Assembly (NCBI RefSeq): GCF_001535545.1
Contig: NZ_CP014141.1
Location: 806,001 to 870,000 of the forward strand
DNA: 64,000 bases
Direction of reading: 5' to 3'
Source of the DNA: Thermus parvatiensis
GTDB lineage: Bacteria > Deinococcota > Deinococci > Deinococcales > Thermaceae
The notes under the pieces: model-generated
What the model was told of the DNA's origin: nothing
Database searches by the model: none
Seen by the model: the letters and a program-made list of their open reading frames with translations, nothing else
Program-made: the position numbers and the translations under genes
Shown: in pieces, positions 44,021 to 54,617 of the stretch
How positions within the stretch are numbered: position 1 is the first letter of the stretch
How the letters are laid out: each line of letters opens with the position of its first letter

Positions 44021-44536
44021 ATGGTCCGGCCCTACCGCTTTAGCCTGGAGGAGTTCCTGAAGCTTCCCCTTCCCGAGCGGGGGGTGGAGCTTCTGGAGGG
44101 AGAGGTCTACCAGATGGCGCCTATAGGTCCTCGGCACGCCTACGCCGTAAACCGTTGGAACCGGGTTTTTTCCAGTCTTCCCGAAGTCCTCGTCCAGGTG
44201 CAGGGGCCCCTGGCCCTGCACCTGGACACCTACCTGGAACCGGACCTCGCCCTGCTTCGGCCGGGGGACTACCGCGAGCGCCTACCCCGCCCGGAGGACG
44301 TTCTCCTTGTGGTGGAGGTGGCGGACGCGTCCTTGGACTACGACCTCACCAAGAAGGTCCCCCTCTACGCCAAGGCCGGGGTGCCGGAAGTCTGGGTCCA
44401 GGACCTCCTAGGGGGAAAGCTCCTCCTCTTCCGCACCCCAGAGGAAGACCACTACCGGGAGCAGATCTGGGTCAAGCCTGGCGAGAAGGTGGCCCCTTTG
44501 GCCTTTCCCGAAACCTTCTTGGAGGTGCCGTGGTAA
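44021..44536 (+). CDS. Uma2-family protein (first subtype) inside the arg cluster
   Basis: 171 residues from ATG 44021, 6 nt after TAAAGT (44009-44014). YRFSLEEFLKLPLPERGVELLEGEVYQMAPIGPRHA, YLEPDLALLRPGD, LLVVEVADASLDYDLTKKVPLYAKAGVPEVWVQDLLGG. The D-E-K active-site residues are kept. It lies 4 nt after argF and overlaps the argC start by 7 nt. Confidence 0.87.
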   Translation: MVRPYRFSLEEFLKLPLPERGVELLEGEVYQMAPIGPRHAYAVNRWNRVFSSLPEVLVQVQGPLALHLDTYLEPDLALLRPGDYRERLPRPEDVLLVVEVADASLDYDLTKKVPLYAKAGVPEVWVQDLLGGKLLLFRTPEEDHYREQIWVKPGEKVAPLAFPETFLEVPW

Positions 44537-45576
44537 GGGTGGGGATCCTGGGGGCCTCGGGGTACGGGGGGGCCGAGCTCCTTAGGCTCCTCAAGGCCCA
44601 CCCCGAGGTGGAGCTCGTGGGGTTTTCCAGCCGCAAGTACGAGGGAAGACCCCTGGAGGCCGCCTGGCCCCAGCTTTGGGACGGGAGGCCCTTCGCCGCC
44701 CAAGAGGAGGTCCTGGAGCGGGCGGAGGTGGTCTTCCTCGCCCTTCCCAACGGGCTTTCCATGGAGATCGCTCCTGAGGCCCTTAAGGCGGGGAAGCGGG
44801 TGGTGGACCTTTCCGGGGACTTCCGCCTGCCCCCCGAGGTCTACGAGGCCTGGTACCGCATCCCCCACAAGAGCCCGGAGCTTTACGCCGAAGCGGTCTA
44901 CGGCCTCCCCGAGCTCCACCGGGAGGAGCTTAAGGGGGCGAGGCTTGTGGCTAACCCTGGCTGCTACGTGACCGCCGCCACCTTGGCCCTCGCCCCCTTG
45001 GCGGCGGAAGGGGTCCTAAAGGGGGCTTTCGTGGTGGGCCTAAGCGGGGTCTCGGGGGCGGGGCGGGAGGCCGAGGGCACCGCCTTTGCCGAGGTCAACG
45101 AGAACCTCAAGCCCTACAAGGTGGGGGGCACCCACCGGCACATCCCCGAGATGGAGCGGAACCTGGGGAGGATTTTGGCCCAGGGGCGGCGCGTCCGCAC
45201 CCACGGGGAGGCGAGGGCGGTGCGGCTTTCCTTCACCCCCCACCTGGTGCCCATGATCCGGGGGATCCTCATCACCGCCGAGGCGGAGGTGGAAGGGGGC
45301 TGGGACCAGGAGGCCCTGAATGCCCTTTACCGGGACTTCTACGCCGAGGAGCCTTTCGTGCGGGTGGTGGAGGGGCTTCCCGAGACCAAGGGCACCCTGG
45401 GGAGCAACCGGGTGGACGTAAAGCCTCTCTACGAGGAAAGGACGGGGCGGGTTTTGGTCTTCGCCGCTTTGGACAACCTGGTGAAGGGCATGGCGGGGCA
45501 GGCAGTGCAGAACCTCAACCTGATGCTGGGCTTTCCCGAGGAGACGGCGCTTCCCAAGGAGGGGCTATGGCCGTGA
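44530..45576 (+). CDS. argC: N-acetyl-gamma-glutamyl-phosphate reductase
   Basis: 348 residues from GTG 44530. The NADP site is [18 protein letters not shown] and the active-site Cys is in [16 protein letters not shown]; the HRHIPEME and [14 protein letters not shown] blocks are family hallmarks. Third step of arginine synthesis. In Thermus and relatives this enzyme can resemble the LysW-dependent LysY, but the sequence context with argF and argJ supports ArgC. Confidence 0.92.
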   Translation: MVRVGILGASGYGGAELLRLLKAHPEVELVGFSSRKYEGRPLEAAWPQLWDGRPFAAQEEVLERAEVVFLALPNGLSMEIAPEALKAGKRVVDLSGDFRLPPEVYEAWYRIPHKSPELYAEAVYGLPELHREELKGARLVANPGCYVTAATLALAPLAAEGVLKGAFVVGLSGVSGAGREAEGTAFAEVNENLKPYKVGGTHRHIPEMERNLGRILAQGRRVRTHGEARAVRLSFTPHLVPMIRGILITAEAEVEGGWDQEALNALYRDFYAEEPFVRVVEGLPETKGTLGSNRVDVKPLYEERTGRVLVFAALDNLVKGMAGQAVQNLNLMLGFPEETALPKEGLWP

Positions 45577-46712
45577 GGCTTCCTAGGGGCTTTAGGGCGG
45601 GGGCCACCCGGGCGGGGATCAAGCCTTCGGGAAGGCCCGACCTCTCCCTTTTGGTGTCCGGCCTCCCTGCCGTCTGGGCCTACGTTGCCACGCAGAACCG
45701 GGCGGCTGCGCCTTCCATCCACCGGGGAAGAGCTCTTTACGCCTCGGGGAAGCCCTTGAGGGCCGTGGTGGTGAACGCCGGCAACGCCAACTGCGCTACC
45801 GGGGAAAGGGGCTACGAGGACGACCGGCGCATGGCGGAGCTCGCCGCCTTGCGGCTTGGGCTCGCCCCGGAGGAGGTCCTCACCGCCTCCACCGGGGTGA
45901 TCGGGGTGCCCTTGCCCGTGGAAAAGGTAGAGAAAGGCCTGCCCCAGATTGACCTCGGTCCCTTCGCCGATGCCTTCGCCGAGGCCATCCTCACCACGGA
46001 CACCCGCCCCAAGGTGGCCGAGGCCGGGGTGGCGGGGGCGAGGATCGTGGGCCTCGCCAAGGGAAGCGGGATGATCCACCCCAACATGGCCACCATGCTC
46101 GCCTTCCTGGTCACGGACGCCCTGGTCCCCCAGGAGGCCTTGAGGGCCGGGTGGCGGCGGGTGGTGGAGCGCACCTTCAACCAGGTCACCGTGGACGGGG
46201 ACACCTCCACCAACGACCTCGCCCTCCTCATGGCCAACGGGGCCTACGGGGAGGTGCCCTTAGGGGCCTTCTTTGAGGGGGTGGAGGCCGTGGCCCAAGA
46301 GCTTGCCCGCATGATCGCCCGGGATGGGGAGGGAGCCACCAAGCTCATGACCGTGCGGGTGGTGGGGGCAGGCACGGAGGAGGAGGCGCGGCGGGCGGCG
46401 AGGGCCATTGCGGGAAGCGCCCTCTGGAAGAGCGCCCTCTACGGCAACGACCCCAACTGGGGGAGGATCCTGGCCGCCCTCGGCAACTCGGGGGCCCGGT
46501 TTGACCCCTTGCGGGTGCGCATCGTTCTCCAGGGGATTCCCCTCTACGAGGGCGGGGTTCTTCCCTTTGACCGGGAGGAGGCGGGCCGGGCCATGCGGGC
46601 CGAGGAGGTGGTGGTCCTGGTGGACCTCCGGGAGGGCCAAGGGGCAGGGGAGGCCTATGGCTGCGACCTCACCGAGGACTACGTGCGCATCAACGCCCTT
46701 TATACCACTTGA
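45567..46712 (+). CDS. argJ: Glutamate N-acetyltransferase/amino-acid N-acetyltransferase
   Basis: 381 residues. ArgJ is an Ntn-type enzyme self-cleaved before Thr in [13 protein letters not shown]; this site and [23 protein letters not shown] and [16 protein letters not shown] are visible. It recycles the acetyl group from N-acetylornithine. It overlaps argC by 10 nt. Confidence 0.95.
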   Translation: MAVRLPRGFRAGATRAGIKPSGRPDLSLLVSGLPAVWAYVATQNRAAAPSIHRGRALYASGKPLRAVVVNAGNANCATGERGYEDDRRMAELAALRLGLAPEEVLTASTGVIGVPLPVEKVEKGLPQIDLGPFADAFAEAILTTDTRPKVAEAGVAGARIVGLAKGSGMIHPNMATMLAFLVTDALVPQEALRAGWRRVVERTFNQVTVDGDTSTNDLALLMANGAYGEVPLGAFFEGVEAVAQELARMIARDGEGATKLMTVRVVGAGTEEEARRAARAIAGSALWKSALYGNDPNWGRILAALGNSGARFDPLRVRIVLQGIPLYEGGVLPFDREEAGRAMRAEEVVVLVDLREGQGAGEAYGCDLTEDYVRINALYTT

Positions 46713-46738
46713 AAGATGGGGGCTATCTCACCTAAACT
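46709..46738 (+). promoter_or_regulatory. Promoter upstream of the outer-membrane-like gene
   Basis: TTGAAA (46709-46714), 18 nt, TAAACT (46733-46738), then about 30 nt of leader with GGGAGGTGAAGG before the ATG. Unlike most promoters in the window this one makes a leadered mRNA. Confidence 0.6.
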
Positions 46739-46774
46739 GCAAAAGACCAGGTTCTCCTGGTGGGAGGTGAAGGT

Positions 46775-47256
46775 ATGGGTCGGTTGAAAGCTTTGGTTGT
46801 AGCGGCGCTGTTGGCTCTAGGTGCAGCCTTTGCTCAGGGGCGTTTGTATGGGGAAGCCCTGAGCGGTGGACTTTCCGTAAGCCCAAACTTCGGTCTTTCC
46901 CTGGGTCTGAGGGCAGGAGCGGAACAGGTTGCGGGGCCCTTGGGCCTGCGCGGTGAGCTTGGCGTTGTGGCGGGCAGTGGGGTCACTTTGCTATCGCTGG
47001 CCGTAGACGCCCTCTACCCCTTGCCTCTGGATCTTGCTCAAAACCTGAAGGTGGATGCTGGCCTGGGGTTAGGGTTGGCCTTGGTCTCCGCGGGGGGAGC
47101 TCGGCCACGGACTTCAGCATCCGGGGGCTCTTGGGCCTCGAGGTGCCTCTCCAGGGGGCCTTGGCCGTACGGGTGGAGCCCACCCTGAGCTACTCGTTCA
47201 ACGCCCAGCAGCTTTCCTTAGGCGTGGCCTTTGGCCCTCGGGTGTACCTGAAGTAA
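46775..47256 (+). CDS. Small secreted beta-barrel-like envelope protein (one-base deletion)
   Basis: About 160 residues after restoring one G in G6 47092-47097. A signal peptide (GRLKALVVAALLALGAAFAQG) precedes alternating hydrophobic/polar strands such as LYGEALSGGLSVSPNFGLSLGLRAGAEQ and LSYSFNAQQLSLGVAFGPRVYLK, ending in an aromatic/hydrophobic C-terminal strand. This suggests a small eight-strand outer-membrane barrel. No family recognised. Confidence 0.6.
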
Positions 47257-47269
47257 AGAGCAGGGTAGC

Positions 47270-47854
47270 ATGGAGGGGATGCGCTGGCGTCCCCTCCTTT
47301 TGCTTTTCCTCCTCTCCGCCTGCGCCCGGCCCGACACCCTGCCGCCCGAGGTGGGCCTCGTCTATCCCCAAGGGGGCGGCGTGGCCCCTGGCCGGAGCCT
47401 CCGTGCGGAGGGGTACGCCTTTGACCCCTCCGGGGTGGTCTCCGTCCGGGTCAACGGGCGGGAGGTCCTCGAGGCCCCCTCCCGGGGCAAGCCCCTGGTG
47501 GCCTTCCGCTTCCGCCTGGAGGCCCCCTCCTCGGGCACGGCGGAGATCGTCCTCGAGGCCGAGGACGGGGTGGGCAACCGGGCGACGCGGCGGGTCGCCT
47601 TCACCCTGGACAACGATCCCCCGAGGATCCAACTGGAGCGCACCGAGCGCCTGGAAGGGGGGCTCGTCCGGGTCTACGGGCGGGTGGAGGACAACGTGGG
47701 GGTGGAACGGGTGGTGCTTTTGGAGAAGGGGCGCTACCTGCCCCTTTCCTTGCCCAAGGGCACCTCGGTCCCCTTCGCCGTGGTGGCCTCGCCGGGGAGC
47801 GTCCTCATCGCCGTGGACGCCGCGGAAAACCGCGCTAGCCGGAGGCTGCCCTAG
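47270..47854 (+). CDS. Secreted lipoprotein with Ig-like domain
   Basis: 194 residues. The signal peptide WRPLLLLFLLSACARP has the lipobox LSAC, so Cys18 or so would be lipidated. The rest looks like two beta-sandwich modules of the bacterial Ig-like type (ASDPSGVVSVRVNG-like, EDGVGNRATRRVAFTLDNDPP, EDNVGVERVVLLEKG), with repeated D-GV motifs. Likely a surface-anchored protein; no enzyme motif. Confidence 0.7.
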   Translation: MEGMRWRPLLLLFLLSACARPDTLPPEVGLVYPQGGGVAPGRSLRAEGYAFDPSGVVSVRVNGREVLEAPSRGKPLVAFRFRLEAPSSGTAEIVLEAEDGVGNRATRRVAFTLDNDPPRIQLERTERLEGGLVRVYGRVEDNVGVERVVLLEKGRYLPLSLPKGTSVPFAVVASPGSVLIAVDAAENRASRRLP

Positions 47855-47873
47855 GTGGTAAACTGCCCCGGCG

Positions 47874-48146
47874 ATGGGGATCGCGGGTTCCCTCGAGGAC
47901 CTGGCCCGGGCCCTCCGCGGCACGCCCCCCGAGGCCCGGAACCTCTCCCGGCTACAGGAGATCGCGAAGCTTTTGGAGCGGTTCCCCCCGGGGCGGGAGC
48001 GGGACGGCCTTCTGGCCGTGGCCTACCTTCGGCTTTTCCAGGTGGTGAAAAGGCAGGAGTACCTTTTCCGCGGGTACAGCTACGCCCGCACGGCCCGGGT
48101 GGAGGAGGTCCGGGCCTTGGCGGAGCGGCTTTGGGAGGAAAGGTGA
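47874..48146 (+). CDS. Small helical protein of unknown function
   Basis: 90 residues, mostly helical ([39 protein letters not shown]). Start chosen at ATG 47874, 10 nt after TAAACT (47858-47863). Its stop overlaps the next gene by 4 nt. I do not recognise the family. Confidence 0.6.
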   Translation: MGIAGSLEDLARALRGTPPEARNLSRLQEIAKLLERFPPGRERDGLLAVAYLRLFQVVKRQEYLFRGYSYARTARVEEVRALAERLWEER

Positions 48147-48579
48147 AGGAGCTGCTTGGACTCTTGGCGGTGTGGAGCATCGCCCTTTCGGGGGCGGGGG
48201 TGGTGGTGGGCGTGGCCCTCATCCGGCGGGGAGAGCGGGTCTGGCACCACCGGGTGATGCTTTTGGCCACCGCTTTGGCCGCCCTCTTCCTCGTCTTCTA
48301 CCTGGCCAAGTGGGGGCTTTACGGGACCACGGCCTACGGGGGGCCGGAGGCCTGGCGGGGGCCTACTACCTCCTCCTCTTTACCCACACCCTCCTCGCCG
48401 CCGTGAACGGCCCCCTGGCCCTCTACGTCATCTGGCGCGCCCTTCGGGGGGAGTTCGCCCTCCACAGGCGTTGGGCCCGGATCCTCGTTCCCGTCTGGCT
48501 CTACGTCGCCCTCTCGGGCTGGGCCATCTACCTGGTGCTCAAGCGCTACGGCGTGGCGCAGGAAGGGATCGCCTTCTAA
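48143..48579 (+). CDS. DUF420-type membrane protein (one-base deletion)
   Basis: About 145 residues from GTG 48143 after restoring one G in G5 48357-48361. Four predicted helices with [27 protein letters not shown], then [22 protein letters not shown] and [27 protein letters not shown], the conserved His-containing pattern of DUF420 proteins, which are often found near respiratory oxidases. Function not settled. Confidence 0.75.
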
Positions 48580-48699
48580 CCCCACCCCGTGCCGGCTTGG
48601 GCCAGCGCGGGGGAGGGGTCTTCCCGCACTCCCCGCGAAGCCGAGGCGCGGAGGCTTGAGCGCCTGCCCCTGGGTCTTCCTGGAGCGTCCCGGCCAGGG

Positions 48700-49238
48700 C
48701 TAGGGAAGGGGCTTCCTCCCCCAGGGCTCCACGACGATCCGGCCCTCGAGGGCCCGCACCACCTCGGGCCCTAGGCCTTCCTCGGCCTCCTCCGGGGCCT
48801 GGGCCAGGTGGGGGCCAATGCGCACCTGTTTGGCCCGAAGCTCCAGGGCGAAGATGAAGCGCTCCTCGTCCCCCAAGGCCCCGGCGTGGGCCAGGCCCAT
48901 GAGGCGGCCTACCACGATCACGTCCCCGCCCGCCATCACCTCGGCCCCGGGGTTCACGTCCCCGAGGATGACCACGGTGCCGGGGTACTCCACCCGCTGC
49001 CCGGCCCGGAGGCCCCGGGGCACCACCAAGGTGCCCTCCACCACCCGTCCCCGCGGGGGACGAGGGTGAGGGGCCTTCCCAGGGCGAGGAGGGCCTCCAG
49101 GGTCTCCTGGGCAACGGGCCCCGCCACCTCCACCTCCAGGGGAAGTCCCTCGGGCAGGCTTAAGCGGCGCACCTCCTCGGGCGTCTCCCCACCGTCTAGG
49201 CGGAGGGCCAGGGCCTTGGGCGTGGCGCGTAGGCGCAT
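48700..49238 (-). CDS. minC: Septum-site determining protein MinC (one-base deletion)
   Basis: About 179 residues after restoring one base in the C4 run at 49049-49052. The C-terminal domain is the beta-helix that binds MinD: TLVVPRGLRAGQRVEYPGTVVILGDVNPGAEVMAGGDVIVVGRLMGLAHAGALGD, with ANILG-like GDVN repeats. The N-terminal FtsZ-inhibiting domain is short. It starts 4 nt after the mrdA stop. MinD and MinE are in a different operon. Confidence 0.88.
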
Positions 49239-49242
49239 GGCG

Positions 49243-50969
49243 CTATTTTACCCCCCAGTAGGCGGCCATCACCTTGCGGACTGCCGGCAAGGCGACCCGG
49301 CTTCCTTCACCGCCGTTCTCAAAGAAAGCCACGACCACCAAAGGCGGATAGGGGCCTCCATCGGTGGGGCCGTAGCCCATGTACCAGGCGTGCTCCAGGC
49401 CGCGGCGCTTTCCCGGGGTTTCGGCGGTGCCCGTTTTGCCCCCCGTGGGCACGGGGAACTCCCCCAGGACGAAGCGGGCGGTTCCCTCGCTCACCGTCTT
49501 GCGCAAACCCTCCTGGAGGACCTTCCAGTACCGGCCGGGGACCTTTTCCCACCGGGGCTGGACGGGAACGCCCCCGATGGCCTTCACCAGGTGAAGGGTG
49601 GGCTTGTTTCCCCCGGTGGCGATGGTGGCGAGCATGCGGGCGATCTGGGCGGGGGTGGCGAGGACGGCTCCCTGGCCGATGGCCACGGAGAGGGTTTCCC
49701 CGGGGTACCAGGGTTCGCCCAGGGCCTCCCGCTTCCAGGTCCGGGTGGGGAGGAGGCCCGTCTTCTCCGCCACCTCGAGCCCCGTGGGCTCGCCCAGGCC
49801 CAAAAGCCGGGCCCGCCTCGCCAGGCGGTCCACGAAGCCCAGGGGGTCCTGGGCCACCGCCTGGTAGTACCAGGTGTTGCAGCTCCAAGCGATGGCCTCC
49901 CGGACCGTCATGGGGCCCATGTCCCAGCTTGCCCAGTTGCGCCGCACCTGCCCGCCGAAGACGATGTAGGGGCTGCAGCGGTAGGTGGTCGCCGGGGTCA
50001 CGTACCCCTCCTCGAGAAGGGCGTAGCTCGTGGCCAGCTTGAAGGTGGACCCTGGGGTGTAGGGCTGGACCGCCCGGTTGAGGAGGGGGAGGTTCTTGTC
50101 CTCAAGAAGGGCTTTCGCCTCCTCCGGGACGGGGCGCTTGGCGAAGAGGTTGGGGTCAAAGGAAGGGGCGCTGGCCATGGCCAGGACCTCCCCCGTGGTG
50201 GGGTCCAGGGCCACGATGGCCCCTTTCACCTGCTTTTCCTCGGGCAGGCCGTTCAGCCTTCTCCCGGCGTTGATGTCGGCGAGGGCCTCTTCCAGGGCCT
50301 TTTCTGCGGCCCGCTGGAGGGCGAGGTCTAGGGTGAGGACCACGTCCTGCCCTGGGGTGGGCTCCTCCAGGACGGTCTCCCGGAGCCTTTCCCCCCGGAC
50401 GTTCACCTCCACCGCCCTAACCCCCCGCTTGCCCCGGAGGTAGGGCTCGAGTGCGGCCTCGAGGCCCGCCTGCCCCACCTCCTCCTCGGGGCTGTACCCC
50501 TGCTTTACCTGGGCAGCGTTCGCCCGGAGAACGTACCCCATGACGGGGCCGGAGATGGGGTTCGGGTAGTAGCGCTCAATCCTTTCCCGGAGGTAGAGGT
50601 TCTTCTGCCCGGCGGTGAGCTCCTCCAGGGTGGGCCTTAGGGCCTCGGGGACGCCGGCTTTCAGGACCGTGGGCTCCGCAACCTGGGGGAGGTCTTCTAG
50701 GCCCAGGAGGGGGAGGAGCCTCTCCTTGAAGGCCACCTCCCCCCGGTGTAGACGAGGTCCACCACCAGCCGGTCCTGGGCCAGGACCCGCCCTTTCCGGT
50801 CCAGGATCTTGCCCCGGGGGGCGGGGATGTCCTCGGTCTTCAGGTAGTTTCCCTGGCTTCGCAGGGCGTAGCGCTCGTACTCCAGGACCTGGAGCTGCCA
50901 CGCCCGAAGCCCGAGGAGGAAGAGGGCCAGGGCGAAGAACAAGGCCAGGGCGTGGATCCTCCCGGTCAT
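49243..50969 (-). CDS. mrdA: Penicillin-binding protein 2 (elongasome transpeptidase; one-base deletion)
   Basis: About 575 residues after restoring one base in the C6 run at 50739-50744. One N-terminal membrane helix, the dimerisation domain (PAPRGKILDRKGRVLA), and a transpeptidase domain with SxxK as TPGSTFKLATS, SxN as WSCNTW, and KTG as GGKTGTAE. It crosslinks glycan made by RodA. Overlaps mreD by 4 nt. Essential, so the frame break is taken as an error. Confidence 0.93.
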
Positions 50970-51424
50970 GCCTTCGGTTCCTCCCGCGCCTTGGGCCTAA
51001 GGGGCCAGAAGAAGGCCAGGGAGAGGAGGCCCTCCCCGAGGGGAAGCCAGGGGAGGAGGGCGGGCAGGTCCAGGCGGAGCCAGTAGGCCACGAGGAAGTA
51101 GCCGAACCACTTCCCGAGGAAGGCCAGGGCGAAGGCGGCGAGGGCTCCGGCGGGGCTTCCCAGGTCCAGGTAGCGGGCCGCCCCGTAGTAGGCGTAGACG
51201 GCGAGGAGGAGGCCCACGGCATGGAGGCCGAGGAGGCCGAAGCCCAGAAGGTCTTGGAGGAGCCCCACGAGGAAGGCTAGGGCGAGGCCGAGGAGAGGAG
51301 GCCTCGAGGCGGCAAGCCAAAGGGCGTAGACCAGGAAGAGGTCCGGGGCGGGCCAGCCCTCGGGGAGGAGGGCCTGGAGGAGGCCCGAAAGGAAGAGGAG
51401 GAGGACCAGGTAGACCAAGGCCAC
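50966..51424 (-). CDS. mreD: Rod-shape determining protein MreD
   Basis: 152 residues, five predicted helices (VYLVLLLFLSGLLQALLPEGWPAPDLFLVYALWLAASR, GLALAFLVGLLQDLLGFGLLGLHAVG). The GLLQDLL.. motif is conserved in MreD. It lies between mreC and mrdA. Confidence 0.88.
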   Translation of the reverse strand: MALVYLVLLLFLSGLLQALLPEGWPAPDLFLVYALWLAASRPPLLGLALAFLVGLLQDLLGFGLLGLHAVGLLLAVYAYYGAARYLDLGSPAGALAAFALAFLGKWFGYFLVAYWLRLDLPALLPWLPLGEGLLSLAFFWPLRPKAREEPKA

Positions 51425-51434
51425 GGCGCCACCT

Positions 51435-52222
51435 CTAGAGGGGCCTCAGGACCACCACCTCCTCCAGGAGGGAGAGGTCCACCAGGGGCCTGGCCCAGGC
51501 CCGCACCTTGAGGCCGCCTTGGGCCCGTTCCACCCGTTCCACCCGGCCCACGGGGATCCCGTCCGGGAAGAGGCCCAAGGTGGCCCCGGTGAGGAGGAGG
51601 TCCCCCGGCGCCACCGCCACCGTGGGGGGAAACTCGGCCACGAGAAGCCCCGGGGGGGCGCCCCGGGCCACGCCCCGGCCCGGCTTCTCCCCCACCCGGA
51701 CCCCCACCCGGCTTTCCGGGTCCAGGAGGGTGCGCACCAGGGCGCGGTGCGCCTCCACCTCCACCACCAGGCCCACGAGGCCCTGGGGGGCGGTCACGGG
51801 CATCCCGGGGCGGAGGCCGTCCTGGCTCCCCAGGCCGAGGACCAGCCTGCGGTAGAGGCCGGAGGCGTCCTCGGCCACCACGGGGGCCACGGCCACCACC
51901 CCGGGGGCCTGGCCCGCCTTCACCTCCAGGGCCCGGGCGAGCCGGGCCACCTCCAGCCGGAGCCGGGCGTTTTCCGTGGTGAGGCGGGCCACCTCCTCCT
52001 TGAGCCTTTGGTTCTCCGCCAGGAGGTCCTGCCGCGCGGAGAGGGCGCTCCAGGCGGCCCGGAGGTTCTGGCCCAGGCGGTGGCCGAGGTGGAGGGGAAG
52101 GCGGTGAGGGGGGAGAAGGAGAGGGCGAAGCCCGGGGCCAGGGGGCGGGTGAGGGCGGCGAGGGCGAGGCCCAGGGCGAGGAGGAGGGCGAAGAGGAGGC
52201 GGGAAAGGAGGCTTTCCCTCAC
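51435..52222 (-). CDS. mreC: Rod-shape determining protein MreC (one-base deletion)
   Basis: About 262 residues after restoring one base in the G6 run at 52108-52113. Membrane anchor [22 protein letters not shown], then a coiled coil ([29 protein letters not shown]) and the two beta-barrel domains ([50 protein letters not shown]). GTG start overlaps the maf stop. Confidence 0.9.
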
Positions 52223-52782
52223 GGCCTGAACCCCCGTTCCCAGAGGAGGGCGAAGACCCGGGAGACAGGGAGGCCCACCACGGTGTAGAAGTCCCCCTCC
52301 ACCCGCTCCAAAAGGGCCATGCCGAGCCCCTGGGCCCCGTAGCCCCCCGCCTTGTCCAGGCCCTCGCCGCTTCCCACGTACCAGGCGATCTCCTCCTCGG
52401 AAAGTGGCCGGAAGAAGACCTTGGCCGTGTGCACCTCCTCCACCACCTCCTTTGGGGTGCGGAGGTAAAAGGCGGTGTGCACCAGGTGGGGCCTGCCCGA
52501 GAGGCGCCTTAGGAAGAGGCGGTTCTCCTCCGGGTCCTTGGGCTTGCCCAGGACCTCCCCGTCCAGGTCCACCACCGTGTCCGCGGCCAGGACCCATTCC
52601 CCCTGCACGGCCTCCCCCTTGCGCCGGGCCAGGGCCTGGGCCAGGGCCTTGGGGGGGAGGGGGAGGTCCTCTTCCTCCACCCCGGGGACCGCGACCCGGA
52701 TGGGGTAGCCGAGGGCCTCGAGGAGGGCTTTCCGCCTGGGGCTTCCCGAGGCCAGGATCAGAGGGGGCTTCCCGCTTCCCAA
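52219..52782 (-). CDS. maf: Maf-family nucleotide pyrophosphatase
   Basis: 187 residues with [22 protein letters not shown] at the N terminus and [30 protein letters not shown], both diagnostic of Maf/YhdE dTTP/UTP or m7GTP pyrophosphatases. Overlaps both neighbours. Maf is classically linked to septum formation and sits with mreCD in many bacteria. Confidence 0.92.
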   Translation of the reverse strand: MGSGKPPLILASGSPRRKALLEALGYPIRVAVPGVEEEDLPLPPKALAQALARRKGEAVQGEWVLAADTVVDLDGEVLGKPKDPEENRLFLRRLSGRPHLVHTAFYLRTPKEVVEEVHTAKVFFRPLSEEEIAWYVGSGEGLDKAGGYGAQGLGMALLERVEGDFYTVVGLPVSRVFALLWERGFRP

Positions 52783-53891
52783 AGCCTTAGCACCTCCTTC
52801 CGGTAGCGCTCCGCCAGGCTCGGGCTTTTGAGCACGAGGAGGTTCTCGTTGTTCACCCCGTAGGCCCGGGCGGAGAAGTTGTAGCTCCCGGTGACCACGT
52901 AGGTGCCGTCCAGGACCATGACCTTGTGGTGCATGGTGTAGGGGTTGGCGTCCTGGCGCACGGGGACGCCCGCCCTAAGGAGGTCCTCCTCCCGGCTGTC
53001 CCCCAGGTTGCGGCTTTCCAAAAGGATCCGGACGGAAAGACCCCGGCCGTGGGCTTCCTTCAGGGCCTCCACCAGTTCCCGGTCCGTGAGGACGAAGGCC
53101 GCCACCAGGACCTCCCTTCGGGCTTGGGCGAGGCGTTCCAGGATGGCCTTCCGGGCAAGCTCCCCTCCTTTGGGGCTGAAGTAGGCCACCCCTTCCACCC
53201 CTTCCAGGGCGAAGGCCACAGGCTGGCCCAGGCCCCGCTTTTCGCCCCCAAAAAGGGCGGAGAACTCCCGGGCGTACCCTTGGGCCAGGGTGGGGGAGGG
53301 GAGGAGGAGGCTGTTTTCGTTGTTACGGGCGAAGGCGTTCCAGGTCATGTTGGTGCTTCCCGTCCAGACGGCCTTCCCGTCCACCACCAGAAACTTGTGG
53401 TGCATGAACCCTTCTCCCTCGTCGTAGCAGATGGGGATGCCCACGATTTCCTCGCAGTCCACGGAGAGGGGTCTGACCCTTTCCCGGAGTTGGGCGAGCC
53501 GGACGCGGGGGGGTTCTTTTTCCTGGCCCAAAGAGGCCGCCACCAGGTAGCGGCGGAAGTCCTCCCGGTAGTCGCTTTCCCCATAGAGCCGCACCCTCAC
53601 CCCCCGCGCCTTGGCCCGGAGGAGGCCCTGGGCGATCTCCAGGTCGCGGAACTCGTAGAAGGCCCCTTCCAGGCTTTCCCGGGCCCCGTCCATGAGGGCG
53701 AGGAGGCGGGCCTTGGCCCGTTGCCCTTCCTCCGGCATGAAGTAGACCTCAGCCGAGCCCACCTCCGGGGGGGCCGGGGCGGGGCCGGGCCGGAGCTCCT
53801 GGAAGAGCCAGACCAGGAAGAGGACCAAAAGGAGGAGGTAGCCGGGAAGCCCGGCGATGGTCTTCCTGCCCCGGCGCCTCCTAGTACCCAA
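52758..53891 (-). CDS. Phospholipase D-like protein with two HKD motifs
   Basis: 377 residues. N-terminal helix [22 protein letters not shown] anchors or exports the protein; two HxK(x4)D sites follow: [20 protein letters not shown] and [28 protein letters not shown]. This is the PLD superfamily, including nucleases and cardiolipin synthases; the spacing and the single-helix start favour a secreted PLD-type nuclease or phospholipase. Overlaps maf by 25 nt and deoC by 11 nt. Confidence 0.85.
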   Translation of the reverse strand: MGTRRRRGRKTIAGLPGYLLLLVLFLVWLFQELRPGPAPAPPEVGSAEVYFMPEEGQRAKARLLALMDGARESLEGAFYEFRDLEIAQGLLRAKARGVRVRLYGESDYREDFRRYLVAASLGQEKEPPRVRLAQLRERVRPLSVDCEEIVGIPICYDEGEGFMHHKFLVVDGKAVWTGSTNMTWNAFARNNENSLLLPSPTLAQGYAREFSALFGGEKRGLGQPVAFALEGVEGVAYFSPKGGELARKAILERLAQARREVLVAAFVLTDRELVEALKEAHGRGLSVRILLESRNLGDSREEDLLRAGVPVRQDANPYTMHHKVMVLDGTYVVTGSYNFSARAYGVNNENLLVLKSPSLAERYRKEVLRLWEAGSPL

Positions 53892-54543
53892 GGCCCCCTC
53901 CTTCCCCCGTCACCAGGGCCACGCCGCTGGAGGTCCCGAGGCGGCTCGCCCCGGCCTCTAGCATCCTCAAGGCGGTTTCCCGGTCCCGGATGCCCCCCGC
54001 CGCCTTCACCTGGGCCCGGCCTTGGGCTACCCGCACGAGGAGCTCCACGTCCTCGAGGCTCGCCCCCCGGGGGCCGAAGCCCGTGGAGGTCTTGAGGAAG
54101 TCCGCCCCGCCCCGGATGGCGGCCTCGGCCAGGCGGGCGGTCTCCTCCGGGGAGAAGTACCCCGTTTCCAGGATCACCTTGAGCACCGCCTTGGGGACGG
54201 CCTCCCGCACGGCCCGCACCTCGGCCTCCACGTAGTCCAGGTCCCCCGCCTTGGCCCGGCCCAGGTGGAGGACCATGTCCACCTCGTCCGCCCCCCGGGC
54301 GCAGGCGAGGGCCGCTTCCAGGGCCTTCACCTCCTTCTCCTGGTAGCCCAGGGGGAAGCCCACCACCGTCACCAGGCGGAAGGGCGCGTGGGGGTAGCGG
54401 GCCCGCACCCAGGCCACGTAGGAAGGGGGGATGCAGAGGCCATAGAAGCCGTATTCCAGCGCCTCCTCCGCCGCCTTCGCCACCTCCTCGGGGGTGGCCG
54501 TGGGCTTGAGGAGGGTGTGGTCAATGTAGGGGGCGAGGTCCAT
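53881..54543 (-). CDS. deoC: Deoxyribose-phosphate aldolase
   Basis: 220 residues. TIM barrel with IDHTLLKPTATPEEV, LVTVVGFPLG, the Schiff-base Lys in VLKVILETGYF and the second active-site Lys region FLKTSTGFGPRGA. Cleaves deoxyribose 5-phosphate to acetaldehyde and glyceraldehyde 3-phosphate. TATGAT (54557-54552, minus strand) lies 8 nt before the ATG; first gene of the long operon to minC. Confidence 0.95.
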   Translation of the reverse strand: MDLAPYIDHTLLKPTATPEEVAKAAEEALEYGFYGLCIPPSYVAWVRARYPHAPFRLVTVVGFPLGYQEKEVKALEAALACARGADEVDMVLHLGRAKAGDLDYVEAEVRAVREAVPKAVLKVILETGYFSPEETARLAEAAIRGGADFLKTSTGFGPRGASLEDVELLVRVAQGRAQVKAAGGIRDRETALRMLEAGASRLGTSSGVALVTGEGGGLGY

Positions 54544-54571
54544 ACCCTGCCATCATACCGAGGCCCCGTGA

Positions 54572-54606
54572 TAGGATGAAAAGAGGCCCCGCTTGGGGCT
54601 TTTTTT
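54572..54606 (+). terminator. Terminator-like hairpin in the ychF leader
   Basis: GGCCCC-GCTT-GGGGCT followed by seven T (54600-54606), 11 nt before the ychF ATG. A possible -10, TAGGAT (54572-54577), lies just upstream. It may stop read-through or attenuate ychF; both are inference. Confidence 0.55.
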
Positions 54607-54617
54607 GAGGTCCAAAG

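Noticed and set aside
47855..48406. A 183-codon plus-strand ORF across 47855-48406
   Set aside because: Pro/Gly/Arg-rich shadow of the real 90-residue and DUF420 genes; exists because of the DUF420 frame break.
48580..48699. Possible terminator between the convergent DUF420 and minC genes
   Set aside because: G+C-rich with only weak imperfect stems and no T run on either strand.
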